46,852 bases of DNA, taken from assembly GCA_022451045.1 (NCBI GenBank), contig JAKUOW010000012.1, positions 1-46,852 on the forward strand. The letters are read 5' to 3'. This document shows, piece by piece, positions 1-8,100 of the stretch; position 1 is the first letter of the stretch, and every line of letters begins with the position of its first letter. Origin of the DNA: Pirellulales bacterium. Its GTDB lineage: Bacteria; Planctomycetota; Planctomycetia; Pirellulales; Pirellulaceae. Below the pieces are notes generated by a model. It searched no databases and was not told the origin of the DNA. It worked only from the letters and a program-made list of their open reading frames with translations. The position numbers and the translations under genes are program-made.

Positions 1-26
1 CGGATGGATCTATTAAAGGGATGGAG

Positions 27-69
27 AATTTACTGCTACTGTTATCAGATGGCAGTAATTTAAGATTTT
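27..69 (+). terminator. Possible terminator of the gene left of the window
   Basis: Bases 27-36 and 52-61 form an inverted repeat of about ten base pairs with one mismatch, enclosing a loop of 15 bases. A short T-rich stretch follows at 64-69. This would fit a factor-independent terminator of an upstream gene outside the window, or a hairpin in the secE leader. The stem is AT-rich and the T-run short, so the call is tentative. I see no tRNA gene or coding frame in bases 1-167. Confidence 0.35.
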
Positions 70-74
70 TACGA

Positions 75-96
75 GTCAGCGACACTGTCGACTGAC
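75..96 (+). promoter_or_regulatory. Stem-loop in the secE leader
   Basis: GTCAG-CGAC pairs with GTCG-A-CTGAC around a three-base loop, leaving one bulged A. It lies about 80 bases before secE. No T-run follows directly, so it looks more like a leader hairpin than a terminator. Its function is unknown. Confidence 0.35.
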
Positions 97-176
97 CTAT
101 TATTTTCAGATAGTCATGGTACCCGTTGGTAGGATCTGATTGATTCTGTTAGCGGTCGCTGTGCGTTGTGATTGAA

Positions 177-929
177 ATGGCCAAGCAATCTAATAATTCT
201 GGCAAGGATAAAGCGGGTAACCGTGGTGATCTAATGTCGCTCGGTGCTGCCGTTGGAAGTTTTGCATTTTATAGTGCAAACCAGGGAAAGGTCGCGCGCC
301 GGGCAACCATGCTCACCGCTTTTCTTGTGTGTGTTATGGCAGCCTGGGCTGCTAATGCATGGCTTCCTTCCACACAGATTTTCAGTGCGAACGTTTCTGT
401 TGGCGAGTCGGAAGATTTCATCCGCCCTGTGGAAAAAGCTACTTTGCTAGTCGGGCTCTATGTTGCAATTGTCCTGATTTGGGCAATTGGCAGCCGTCTA
501 GGTCTCCTCCAAAAACAACATGCTGAAGACACGGCGGGTGGTGTACTCGGGACATTTTTCCGTGCGCTGCCACTTTTTGGAATTGTGATCCTCTGGGTTG
601 CATCCATTCTGATCCCAGTGTCTGTATTTGGATTAGAAAGAGATGCCGCTGAAGCGCTTCGTGATTCAATGCAGGAAACAGTTGTGCCTGGAGTACTTTT
701 AGTGCTCGGGTGCTGGATAAGTTTCCGTGCCGTGAATTGGCCGCGTTTTGCTGAATTCCTTATTTCAGTGGAAACAGAAATGGCAAAAGTATCATGGCCC
801 CAAAAACGTGAACTGGTCTTAAGTAGTATCGTTGTCATCGTAATGATCTTCCTGCTTGCTGGTGTATTGTTCTTTTATGACATCATCTGGCAAGCCATCC
901 TGCAGTGGATAGGAGTGAAGACGTTCTAG
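177..929 (+). CDS. secE: Preprotein translocase subunit SecE, long form with four extra predicted membrane segments
   Basis: SecE is the small essential partner of SecY in the inner-membrane Sec channel. The last 65 residues are the recognisable part: an amphipathic stretch, the conserved KVSWPQKRE, then a hydrophobic helix. Bacterial SecE is usually 60-130 residues. Here about 185 residues precede that core, with hydrophobic stretches near residues 46-66, 90-108, 133-155 and 171-187 (counted from a GTG nine bases upstream at 168). I place the start at the ATG at 177. GTG 168 is in frame, and neither has a clear ribosome binding site. It is followed by nusG, the usual neighbour. The core identification is secure; the role of the extra helices is unknown. 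Confidence 0.93.
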   Translation: MAKQSNNSGKDKAGNRGDLMSLGAAVGSFAFYSANQGKVARRATMLTAFLVCVMAAWAANAWLPSTQIFSANVSVGESEDFIRPVEKATLLVGLYVAIVLIWAIGSRLGLLQKQHAEDTAGGVLGTFFRALPLFGIVILWVASILIPVSVFGLERDAAEALRDSMQETVVPGVLLVLGCWISFRAVNWPRFAEFLISVETEMAKVSWPQKRELVLSSIVVIVMIFLLAGVLFFYDIIWQAILQWIGVKTF

Positions 930-962
930 TGTTTCACAGTGGACACCACCACGTTTGAAACA
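930..962 (+). promoter_or_regulatory. Stem-loop between secE and nusG
   Basis: An outer seven-base-pair stem (TGTTTCA with TGAAACA) encloses a short inner GTGG/CCAC stem. It starts at the last base of the intergenic side of the secE stop region and ends about 20 bases before the nusG start. No T-run follows. It may stabilise or process the mRNA; this is inference from symmetry only. Confidence 0.35.
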
Positions 963-983
963 GCCTGACGAAGGAAACAAGTT

Positions 984-2021
984 GTGAGCAGCAATCCAGA
1001 AGAATCAAAACCAGTCGATGATGTTCAGGATCAACCGATCCCTGAAGATGCTGTTGCTGGTAATGCAGATGAACAGGCTGTTGAAAGCTTAGCTGAAGCA
1101 ACTGAAGAAGCATCAAGTGAGGAATCAGGCGATGATGCTGGTCAATTAGAATTAGAAGCAGAAGCACCAGCTGAGGAAGAAGCTAGTGATGACTCAGATG
1201 CCGAAGCTGAAGCACCGGCTGAAGAAGTAGTTGAAGAAATAGCCGAAGAAGCTAGTGATGACGCAGATGCCGAAGCTGAAGCACCAGCTGAAGAAGAAGC
1301 TAGTGATGACTCAGATGCCGAAGCTGAAGCACCGGCTGAAGAAGAAGCTAGTGATGGCTCAGATGAAGAGCCCTCTGGCGAAGAGTCAGTTGAAGAGGAA
1401 AGTGACGAAGTAGAAGAGTCTGCGGAAGTCACACAAGAAAACACATCGCATGATGTCGGTGATGAAGAAGATGTAACTGGCACAATGCAATGGTACATCC
1501 TCAAGGTTCAAGTAAACCGAGAGGATTCAATTCGGGATGCACTGGTGCGTCGCATCAAGATGCATGGTTTAGAAGAGTTTTTTGGTGATGTCGTCGTTCC
1601 GACAGAGGACATTGCGGAATTCAACCGCAGTGGAAAGCGGCGAATTGTTAAGAAGAAGCTTTTCCCCGGATACATCATGGTCAACATGGTCATCAATGAT
1701 GATACGTGGTTTCTGGTGCGTGAGACGTCAGGAATTGGCGACTTTACCGGCACATTCGGTAAGCCAACTCCAATGTCCGACGAAGAGGTTCGTCGAATTA
1801 TCCAGATTGACGATGAGGTGGAAGAAGGCGAACAGCAAGTCAAGACGGCAATACCGTTTAAGAAAGGCGATCGTGTTCGTGTCAAGGATGGCAACTTCCA
1901 GAACTTTGAAGGTGAAGTCGACAATATCGACGAAGCGAGTGGTCGTGTGACAATCATTGTCAGCATTTTTGGCCGCAGCACGCCTGTTGAATTGGAACAC
2001 TGGCAGATTGAGGAAGTCTAG
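984..2021 (+). CDS. nusG: Transcription termination/antitermination factor NusG with long acidic N-terminal extension
   Basis: NusG binds RNA polymerase beside the beta' clamp and links it to Rho or to the leading ribosome. The ordinary NusG protein begins at an internal Met, residue 168 (base 1485). It has an NGN domain with MQWYILKVQ and FPGYIMV, then a C-terminal KOW domain (KKGDRVRVKDGNFQNFEGEV). Residues 1-167 are an added Asp/Glu/Ala/Ser-rich segment with almost no Lys or Arg, built partly from 16-residue repeats shared with the L10 tail. The GTG start at 984 follows a GAAGGA ribosome binding site by a normal spacing, and the acidic part is one open frame with the core, so I regard the extension as translated. 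The ATG at 1485 lacks a comparable site. Confidence 0.96.
   Translation: MSSNPEESKPVDDVQDQPIPEDAVAGNADEQAVESLAEATEEASSEESGDDAGQLELEAEAPAEEEASDDSDAEAEAPAEEVVEEIAEEASDDADAEAEAPAEEEASDDSDAEAEAPAEEEASDGSDEEPSGEESVEEESDEVEESAEVTQENTSHDVGDEEDVTGTMQWYILKVQVNREDSIRDALVRRIKMHGLEEFFGDVVVPTEDIAEFNRSGKRRIVKKKLFPGYIMVNMVINDDTWFLVRETSGIGDFTGTFGKPTPMSDEEVRRIIQIDDEVEEGEQQVKTAIPFKKGDRVRVKDGNFQNFEGEVDNIDEASGRVTIIVSIFGRSTPVELEHWQIEEV
1155..1361 (+). repeat. 48-bp in-frame repeat array coding acidic NusG extension
   Basis: Units begin with GCT-AGT-GAT-GAC at 1182, 1251, 1299 and 1347, preceded by a partial unit at 1155-1181. The full unit is 16 codons, reading ASDDSDAEAEAPAEEE. Units at 1251, 1299 and 1347 are spaced exactly 48 bases apart. 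The 1182 unit is followed by a 24-base insert. The same DNA repeat recurs in rplJ at 3915-4055 with few changes, including synonymous positions, which indicates copying at DNA level rather than only amino-acid bias. Confidence 0.9.
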
Positions 2022-2044
2022 TCGGTATCCAACTCCTGATTCTG

Positions 2045-2082
2045 GTAATGGCATTGCCATTACTGCTGGATCGATCCAGCAG
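2045..2082 (+). promoter_or_regulatory. Two adjacent perfect inverted repeats between nusG and rplK
   Basis: Bases 2045-2063 form a perfect 19-base inverted repeat (GTAATGGCA, T, TGCCATTAC). Bases 2063-2082 form a perfect 20-base palindrome (CTGCTGGATC with GATCCAGCAG). They share base 2063. As RNA they would fold as two abutting hairpins with four- or five-base loops. A weak T-rich stretch follows. They lie about 60 bases before rplK, so they could act as an attenuator, a processing site or a protein-binding site in the L11-L1 leader. Confidence 0.6.
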
Positions 2083-2141
2083 GGGTAACTACTTTTAATT
2101 AAATGAGTTTGAACCGTAGGTTGAATTGAGGCCGTAGGATC

Positions 2142-2567
2142 ATGGCAAAACAAGTAATGGGTGAGGCAAAGTTTCAGGTCCCTGGTGGACAAGCTACTCC
2201 CGCGCCTCCTGTTGGTACTTCCCTGGGTAAATTCGGTATTAATCTGGGGCAGTTCGTGCAACAGTTTAATGATCGAACAAAAGAATATAACGGTACACCG
2301 ATTCCGGTAATCGTAACGGTATACCAGGATCGGTCATTTGACTTTGTCACCAAGAGCCCACCGGCTGCATCGCTGCTTAAAAAGGCCGCTGGAATTGCCA
2401 AGGGATCTGGAGTTCCCAATGTAGAAAAAGTAGGCACCGTTACACGGGCTCAAGTCGATGATATCGTGAAGGCCAAAGCCGCTGACCTGAACGCAACAGA
2501 CCCGGATCATGCAGCCCGAATCATCATGGGCACAGCACGAAGCATGGGCATCATCGTTGAAGAATAA
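2142..2567 (+). CDS. rplK: 50S ribosomal protein L11
   Basis: L11 binds the GTPase-associated region of 23S rRNA at the base of the L7/L12 stalk and supports factor-dependent GTP hydrolysis and the stringent response. The 141-residue length is normal. The N-terminal domain has the proline-bearing PAPPVGTSLGKFGINL, where most bacteria have GPALG after PPV. The C-terminal RNA-binding domain carries KSPPAASLLKKAAGI and ends with GTARSMGIIVEE. The ATG start matches the family N-terminus (MAKQV). It lies between nusG and rplA in the classic order. Nothing is broken. Confidence 0.98.
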   Translation: MAKQVMGEAKFQVPGGQATPAPPVGTSLGKFGINLGQFVQQFNDRTKEYNGTPIPVIVTVYQDRSFDFVTKSPPAASLLKKAAGIAKGSGVPNVEKVGTVTRAQVDDIVKAKAADLNATDPDHAARIIMGTARSMGIIVEE

Positions 2568-2645
2568 ACAAGTTGAAGAATAGATAGACGTAAGAAAACA
2601 AGTAGCGTCCAGCCGATTAGACGACTCGGATTACGGATTAATAAA

Positions 2646-3332
2646 ATGGTAAATACATCAAAACGATATACGTCAAATTCAGAGAAGATTGCCGCTGCAG
2701 GCGAATTCGTAGCTGTAGGTGACGCTGTAAAACTGCTCAAAGATCTCGACCATGGTAAGGCTGCGGAACCTACCGTTGAAATCCATATGCGGTTGGGTGT
2801 TGACCCAAAGCAGGCAGATCAAATCATTCGCGGAAGTGTTGTTCTTCCGCACGGTATTGGTCGCGCACAACGCGTGGTTGTGTTTGCTAAAGGTGATCAG
2901 GCAGATGCAGCTACCGCTGCAGGTGCTGATGAAGTTGGTCAGGAAGATTTAGCAAAGAAAATTCAGGACGGCTGGACGGACTTCGATGTTTGTATCGCTT
3001 CTCCTGACATGATGGGATTAGTTGGTCCGCTCGGAAAAGTTCTGGGGCCACGTGGCTTGATGCCATCACCACGAGCCGGCACTGTTACACCTGATGTAGC
3101 GAAGACCGTTGAAGAATATAAGGCTGGTAAAGTCGAGTTTAGAAATGACGACGGTGGCAATGTCCATGCAGTCGTCGGCAAAGTCAATTTCGACACCGAT
3201 AAGCTAACCGAAAACGTCCAGTCATTTATCGATCACATTGTTGGTTTAAAACCAATCACTATCAAAGGCACCTATCTCCTGAGTATTTCCATTAGTGGAA
3301 GTCAGACCCAGGGGATCATGGTTGCTATTTAA
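2646..3332 (+). CDS. rplA: 50S ribosomal protein L1
   Basis: L1 forms the mobile L1 stalk near the E site and in many bacteria represses its own operon by binding the mRNA. The protein is 228 residues, a normal length. The middle domain motif [20 protein letters not shown] and the [18 protein letters not shown] segment are intact. In the C-terminal rRNA-binding loop most bacteria have a Thr-Met-Gly triad (SISTTMGAG type). Here the sequence reads [11 protein letters not shown], so the triad is replaced by Ser-Gln-Thr at about residues 219-221. It follows rplK by 78 bases. The identification is certain; the consequence of the changed loop is unknown. Confidence 0.97.
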   Translation: MVNTSKRYTSNSEKIAAAGEFVAVGDAVKLLKDLDHGKAAEPTVEIHMRLGVDPKQADQIIRGSVVLPHGIGRAQRVVVFAKGDQADAATAAGADEVGQEDLAKKIQDGWTDFDVCIASPDMMGLVGPLGKVLGPRGLMPSPRAGTVTPDVAKTVEEYKAGKVEFRNDDGGNVHAVVGKVNFDTDKLTENVQSFIDHIVGLKPITIKGTYLLSISISGSQTQGIMVAI

Positions 3333-3371
3333 AACAGATAACACCACTAACTCAAAAAGTGCGACAGTACG

Positions 3372-4058
3372 ATGAGCAAGTATCTAAAACAACTTATCAC
3401 TGACCAACTCTCTAGCGAATTGGAAGGCGTAACGGATTGCGTCCTTGTAAACGTGATCGGCCTTTCTGCTAATGAAACCGTCGACTTGCGTAAGCAACTT
3501 CGCGAAAAGGATATCCGGATTCGTGTTGTAAAGAACAGCATGGCGATGCGTGCGGTTGAAGGTACAGCACTAGCACCCGCATTTGAAGGTGCTAACGGAA
3601 CCCTTGCTGTTTGTTATGGTGGTGAAGATTTTGTCACCCTTGTTAAAGAGGTTCACCGTCACCAAAAGGACGAAGATAACTTTGAGCAATTCGTTGCCAA
3701 AGGCGGAGTCATGGACGGTGAGACGCTCACACCTGAAATGGTCGCCGAAGTAAGCAAGTGGCCATCAAGGGAAGAACAGCTCAGTATTTTGGTTGGTCAA
3801 TTGCTTGGCCCTGGACGCACGCTGCTCGCTCAGTTGGAAAGCGGTGGAGCAAATCTAGCTGCTCAAATTGATCAAATCGACGGTTCAGGTGCATCTGACG
3901 ATGCTGAAGAAGAAACTAGTGATGACGCAGATGCCGAAGCTGAAGCACCGGCTGAAGAAGAAGCTAGTGATGACTCAGATGCCGAGGCAGAAGCACCGGC
4001 TGAAGAAGAAGCTAGTGATGACTCAGATGCCGAGGCAGAAGCTGACGAAGAAGAGTAA
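3372..4058 (+). CDS. rplJ: 50S ribosomal protein L10 with acidic repeat tail
   Basis: L10 anchors L7/L12 dimers to the 50S stalk base. Residues 1 to about 170 are a standard L10: VLVNVIGLSANETVDLRKQLR near the N-terminus, VVKNSMAMRA, and the C-terminal helix that carries L7/L12 dimers. After about residue 172 there is an added tail of roughly 55 residues with Asp, Glu, Ala, Ser and Pro only, made of three 16-residue units, ending in DEEE. The tail begins where L10 proteins normally stop. It has the same repeat unit as NusG, so both the stalk base and NusG carry the same acidic module. Confidence 0.97.
   Translation: MSKYLKQLITDQLSSELEGVTDCVLVNVIGLSANETVDLRKQLREKDIRIRVVKNSMAMRAVEGTALAPAFEGANGTLAVCYGGEDFVTLVKEVHRHQKDEDNFEQFVAKGGVMDGETLTPEMVAEVSKWPSREEQLSILVGQLLGPGRTLLAQLESGGANLAAQIDQIDGSGASDDAEEETSDDADAEAEAPAEEEASDDSDAEAEAPAEEEASDDSDAEAEADEEE
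3915..4055 (+). repeat. 48-bp in-frame repeat array coding acidic L10 tail
   Basis: Three head-to-tail units start at 3915 (ACT-AGT variant), 3963 and 4011, exactly 48 bases apart. They code TSDDADAEAEAPAEEE, ASDDSDAEAEAPAEEE and a terminal ASDDSDAEAEADEEE. Codon choices largely match the nusG copies, for example GCTAGTGATGACTCAGATGC. Confidence 0.9.
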
Positions 4059-4068
4059 CGAAACAATC

Positions 4069-4092
4069 TTGCTGCCTGATATCAGGTTGCAA
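4069..4092 (+). promoter_or_regulatory. Stem-loop between rplJ and rplL
   Basis: The perfect palindrome CCTGATATCAGG is extended by TTGC and GCAA after a two-base mismatch, giving a stem of about ten pairs. It is followed by an AT-rich stretch but not a T-run. It could modulate the rplJ:rplL expression ratio, since L7/L12 is needed in several copies per ribosome. That role is inferred from position only. The rest of the gap to rplL is AT-rich with no other structure I can support. Confidence 0.4.
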
Positions 4093-4201
4093 TTTATTTA
4101 ATGAAGTAAGTAATACACCCACTTTTTTATCACGCACCAAATATTGTTTTTTCAATCGTTGAATAACAAGTGGTGCACATTGAGAAAGGACGTTTTTGGA
4201 A

Positions 4202-4618
4202 ATGTCTGAAGAAGCTGCAACTGTTGAAGTTTCTGCTGAAGTTCAAGCGCTTGGCGATCAGCTAGCTGATCTTTCACTTAAGCAAGCTAAAGAACTCAGC
4301 GATTACCTCAAAGATTCTTATGGTATCGAACCAGCTGCTGGTGGCGGTGTTGTTGTCGCTGCAGCCGGTGGCGGTGGTGCTGGCGATGACGGTGGTGCTG
4401 CAGAGCAAACCGAATTCGATGTTGTCTTGACTGGTTTCGGTGACAAGAAGCTTAACGTCGTTAAAGAAGTTAAGAACCTCACCGGTCTAAGCCTTATGGA
4501 AGCCAAACAATTGGTCGAAAGCGCTCCTGCTACGATCAAGGAAGGTGTTTCCAAGGAAGAAGCCGAAGATCTTAAGACAAAGATCGAAGAAGCTGGTGGA
4601 GCTATAGAAGTTAAGTAG
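4202..4618 (+). CDS. rplL: 50S ribosomal protein L7/L12
   Basis: L7/L12 is the multicopy stalk protein that recruits translational GTPases. Residues 1 to about 45 are the dimerising N-terminal domain. A hinge of about 25 residues follows that is unusually rich in Gly and Ala, with the segment [20 protein letters not shown]. The C-terminal domain then has [20 protein letters not shown] and [12 protein letters not shown]. The length is 138 residues, slightly above the usual 120-130 because of the hinge. I choose the ATG at 4202, eleven bases after AGAAAGGA. An in-frame TTG at 4196 would be too close to that site. Confidence 0.97.
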   Translation: MSEEAATVEVSAEVQALGDQLADLSLKQAKELSDYLKDSYGIEPAAGGGVVVAAAGGGGAGDDGGAAEQTEFDVVLTGFGDKKLNVVKEVKNLTGLSLMEAKQLVESAPATIKEGVSKEEAEDLKTKIEEAGGAIEVK

Positions 4619-5180
4619 GTCTTTTTGGTATCATTTCGGTGCCCACTTGAGTGGATATCGTTTTGAGATACATCCAAAATGTCCTGCTTGGTGGTGTCCT
4701 TTGCGCGCACTGTACCTGCGGCTAACTATAGTCACATGCATGCTTAAGCAAATGATAGGAAGGCATTAATTGCCAACTCGGCTCATGCTGAGCCGATCAA
4801 TTCAAGAAAGGTGGTCACCTGACCAGGTAATACAAGGTTTGGTAAGCAACCGCTGCTTACTGTCATTGCGCGCCCGTGTGCGCTGAAAATGACATTTCTG
4901 AAGTTTTCGGAAAGAATCTTGTAACAGTGCTGGTAGTGTCCGCTTTTTTTATTGCCTTAATCTAAAAGATTGAATCCAGAGAATTCATGGAAATTGTTCA
5001 AACAACAACACCAAGAATCTTCACGCCACACAAACAGCCCATCGTTTTTAATTCTTCACGCCGTATACAGGTGCTCGAACATGGTCGGAACATATGACGC
5101 CAGCATGTCATACAAATGTGACTTACTTCAAGCAGAAGAAACAAACCATTAGTTAACTAGAGAGCACACGGAGCAAATCC
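4619..5180 (+). promoter_or_regulatory. Structured 560-base leader between rplL and rpoB
   Basis: No credible gene lies here; the only frame, at about 4970-5152, has no ribosome binding site or family resemblance. I see a series of hairpins. TCGGCTCA/TGAGCCGA is at 4778-4796, with flanking AATTG/CAATT at 4768-4802. GTAAGCA/TGCTTAC is at 4842-4860. GTCATT/AATGAC enclosing GCGC arms is at about 4862-4897. A TTCTGAA/TTCGGAA stem follows at about 4900-4917. Next comes a run of seven T at 4944-4950. The arrangement suggests an attenuator or processing region setting RNA polymerase expression relative to the stalk proteins. In Escherichia coli the rplL-rpoB gap holds an attenuator and an RNase III site. 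Confidence 0.55.
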
Positions 5181-8100
5181 ATGCCAATTCCCAGTGTTCG
5201 TCGACTTCAGCCCACTGACATCCGACGATTCGGTAGTGGTCGTGAGTATCCGCCGATCCCGGATCTAACAAAAATCCAAACGGTCAGTTATGAAGCATTT
5301 CTTCAAAGTGCCCTGCCTCCTGAAAAACGTAAAGATCAGGGAGTTGAAGGGGTACTTAAGGAAATCTTCCCGATTGAAAGTTATGATAAGCAACTTTCAC
5401 TTGACTACATCAAGTACGAGCTTGGCAAACCGAGGTATACACCCGAAGAATGCCGTCAGCTTCGCCTGACCTATGGTCGACCATTTCGTGTTTGGCTCCG
5501 GTTAAACAAAGATGAGCCGGTTGAAGAGGAGGTATTTTTAGGTGACATGCCTATCATGCTTGGTGGTGGTGAGTTCATCATCAACGGTGCTGAGCGTGTG
5601 GTCGTAAGCCAGTTACATCGAAGCCCGGGTGTTGACTTCGTGTTGGAACAGGATGGTACAAGCGATCGGAAACTTCCAAGCTGCAGGATCATTCCTGAGC
5701 GTGGAAGTTGGATCGAAGTAAACGTTACCAAGAAAGATCTGCTAACCGTACGAATTGACCAAAGCGGTAAATTCTCAGCAATGACGTTGCTGCGTGCGAT
5801 GGCACCGGAATATGGCACGGACGCTGAATTGATTCGTGCATTTTACCCCACTTCGGTCGAAACCGTTACTGACGGCCGAAGTGTAAGCAAAATCGAAGGT
5901 AAAGTTACCGTCGACGACGTCGTGTACCCTGCCTCCAGCGAACGTGCTGGTGAGATCATCGTGGATGCTGGGCAGAAAATCACCAAGAACCTCGCAGAGC
6001 TAATTTGCACTTCCGGAGTTGGAGAAATCGAAGTAATGGAAACGCCTCGCGTTCCATTGATCTTCAATAGTCTGGCTGATGACGCAACTAGCAGTCACGA
6101 AGAAGCGTTACTACGAATCTACCAACGACTGCGTCCTGGTAATCCTCCGCAACTGGAGAAGGCCCGCACGTTGTTTCAGGAGAAGTTCTTCGATTCCAAT
6201 CGATACCGGTTGGGGCGTGTCGGTCGATTCCGTATCAATCGCAAGCTGAATCTGGAAGTGCCCGAATCTGAAATGACGCTACGTCCGGATGATCTGATCG
6301 CTTCAATCGCATATATCATCAAGCTCGCAGGAAATGAAGATGGTGCTGAGATTGATGATATCGATCACCTCGGCAATCGACGGCTGCGTACCATTGACGA
6401 ATTAGCAAGTGACGAGCTTCGTAAAGGTTTCTTGAAGCTACGCCGGACCGTTCAGGAACGTATGAGCCTAAAAGATCAGGAGGATATGACGCCTCGAAGC
6501 CTGATCAATCCAAAAAGTATCTCGGCGGCAATCGAGTATTTCTTCGGTCGTGGTGAACTTTCGCAAGTGGTCGACCAGACCAATCCTCTATCGCAACTTA
6601 CACACGAGCGTAGACTTTCAGCTCTCGGCCCCGGTGGTCTAAACCGAAAGCGTGCTGGTTTTGAAGTTCGTGACGTGCATATCTCGCACTATGGAAGAAT
6701 CTGCCCGATCGAGACACCTGAAGGTACCAATATCGGATTGATTTCCAGCCTCGCGATTTACGCAAGCGTGGATGACTACGGTTTCCTGGTGACTCCATAC
6801 CGTAAGATCACAAATGGAAAATTAACTGATGAGATCGTGTACTTACGAGCAGACGAAGAGTCGGAAGCCCACGTGGCACCTGCGGATTCTGCTGTCACCA
6901 ACAACTGCATTGACGGTCCGACGTTGATTGCGCGTTATCGAAGTGACTTTGAGATGATCACTCCCGAAAACGTGCAATACATGGACATCTCGCCAAGCCA
7001 GATGATTGGTGTATCAGCAAGCCTGATTCCATTTCTGGAACACGATGATGCAAACCGTGCGTTGATGGGATCTAACATGCAACGTCAAGCTGTTCCATTG
7101 CTTGAAGCGGAAGCACCGATTGTTGCAACCGGTATGGAAACGGCCGTTGCTAGTAACTCCAGCATGGTCATTCGTGCTGAAAAATCTGGTACCGTCAGCC
7201 AAGTTGACTCAACCAAGATTACCGTCGCTGGCATTACGTATCCGCTTAAGAAGTTTGCAGGACTAAATGAGCGAACATGCCTTAACCAGAAACCAATTGT
7301 CAACCTTGGCGATCGTGTTGAAGCGGGGCAGGTTATTGCCGATGGTGCTGCTACGGTAAATGGTGAACTCGCACTCGGTCGCAACGTGCTCGTCGGGTTT
7401 ATGTCCTACGAGGGATATAACTTCGAAGATGCGATCATCATCAGTGAAGAGTTGGTCAAAAACGATACCTATACTTCGATTCATATCGAAGAATTCGAAG
7501 TCGAGATTCGTGAAACCAAACTGGGACGTGAGGAATTCACGCGGGACATTCCTAATGTCAGCGAAAAGATGCTTCGTAATCTCGGCGACGATGGAACCGT
7601 TCAAGTCGGAACTTACGTGAAGCCCGGTGATATTCTCGTCGGTAAAGTTTCACCTAAGAGCAAGACGGAGTTAACACCGGAAGAGAAACTCTTGCATGCC
7701 ATTTTTGGTCGTGCCGGCGAAGATGTCAAAAATGATTCGTTGGAAGTCTCCTCTGGTATTGAAGGTATCGTTATCGATACTCAACGGTTCTCACGCAGGA
7801 TGAGCTTGAGCGACGAGGAACGAAAGGTCTTCGAAAAAGATCTGCGAGATATTGAAGCAGAGCATAATGAGAAGATTGCAGCATTGTTCCTTGAGATGGT
7901 TAAGGAAATGGAAGCAGCCGTCGGTCGTAAGATTACCGACGATGATGACAATCCTTATTCAAGCAACGACAACATCAAGTTCCTTGCTGAAGCTGCTCAA
8001 CAATTCCGAACCAATGCCATTACGAGCTCGATGCGAAGTGATGAATTGATAAAGAAGATTCAAAAGACATATCAAGATCATCAACCTGCGATCGAGGACG

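Noticed and set aside
1-167. tRNA-Trp or rpmG, which often precede secE
   Set aside because: No cloverleaf or L33 sequence can be read in these 167 bases on either strand.
1142-1504. Long minus-strand frame of Ser/Ala repeats opposite the nusG extension
   Set aside because: It is the antisense reading of the acidic codon repeat (GAA and GCT read as TTC and AGC) and has no start signal; similar shadows occur opposite rplJ, rpsQ and rplQ.
4970-5152. Small open frame of 60 codons in the rplL-rpoB gap
   Set aside because: It has no ATG with a ribosome binding site, no recognisable sequence, and lies in the structured leader; I treat it as chance.
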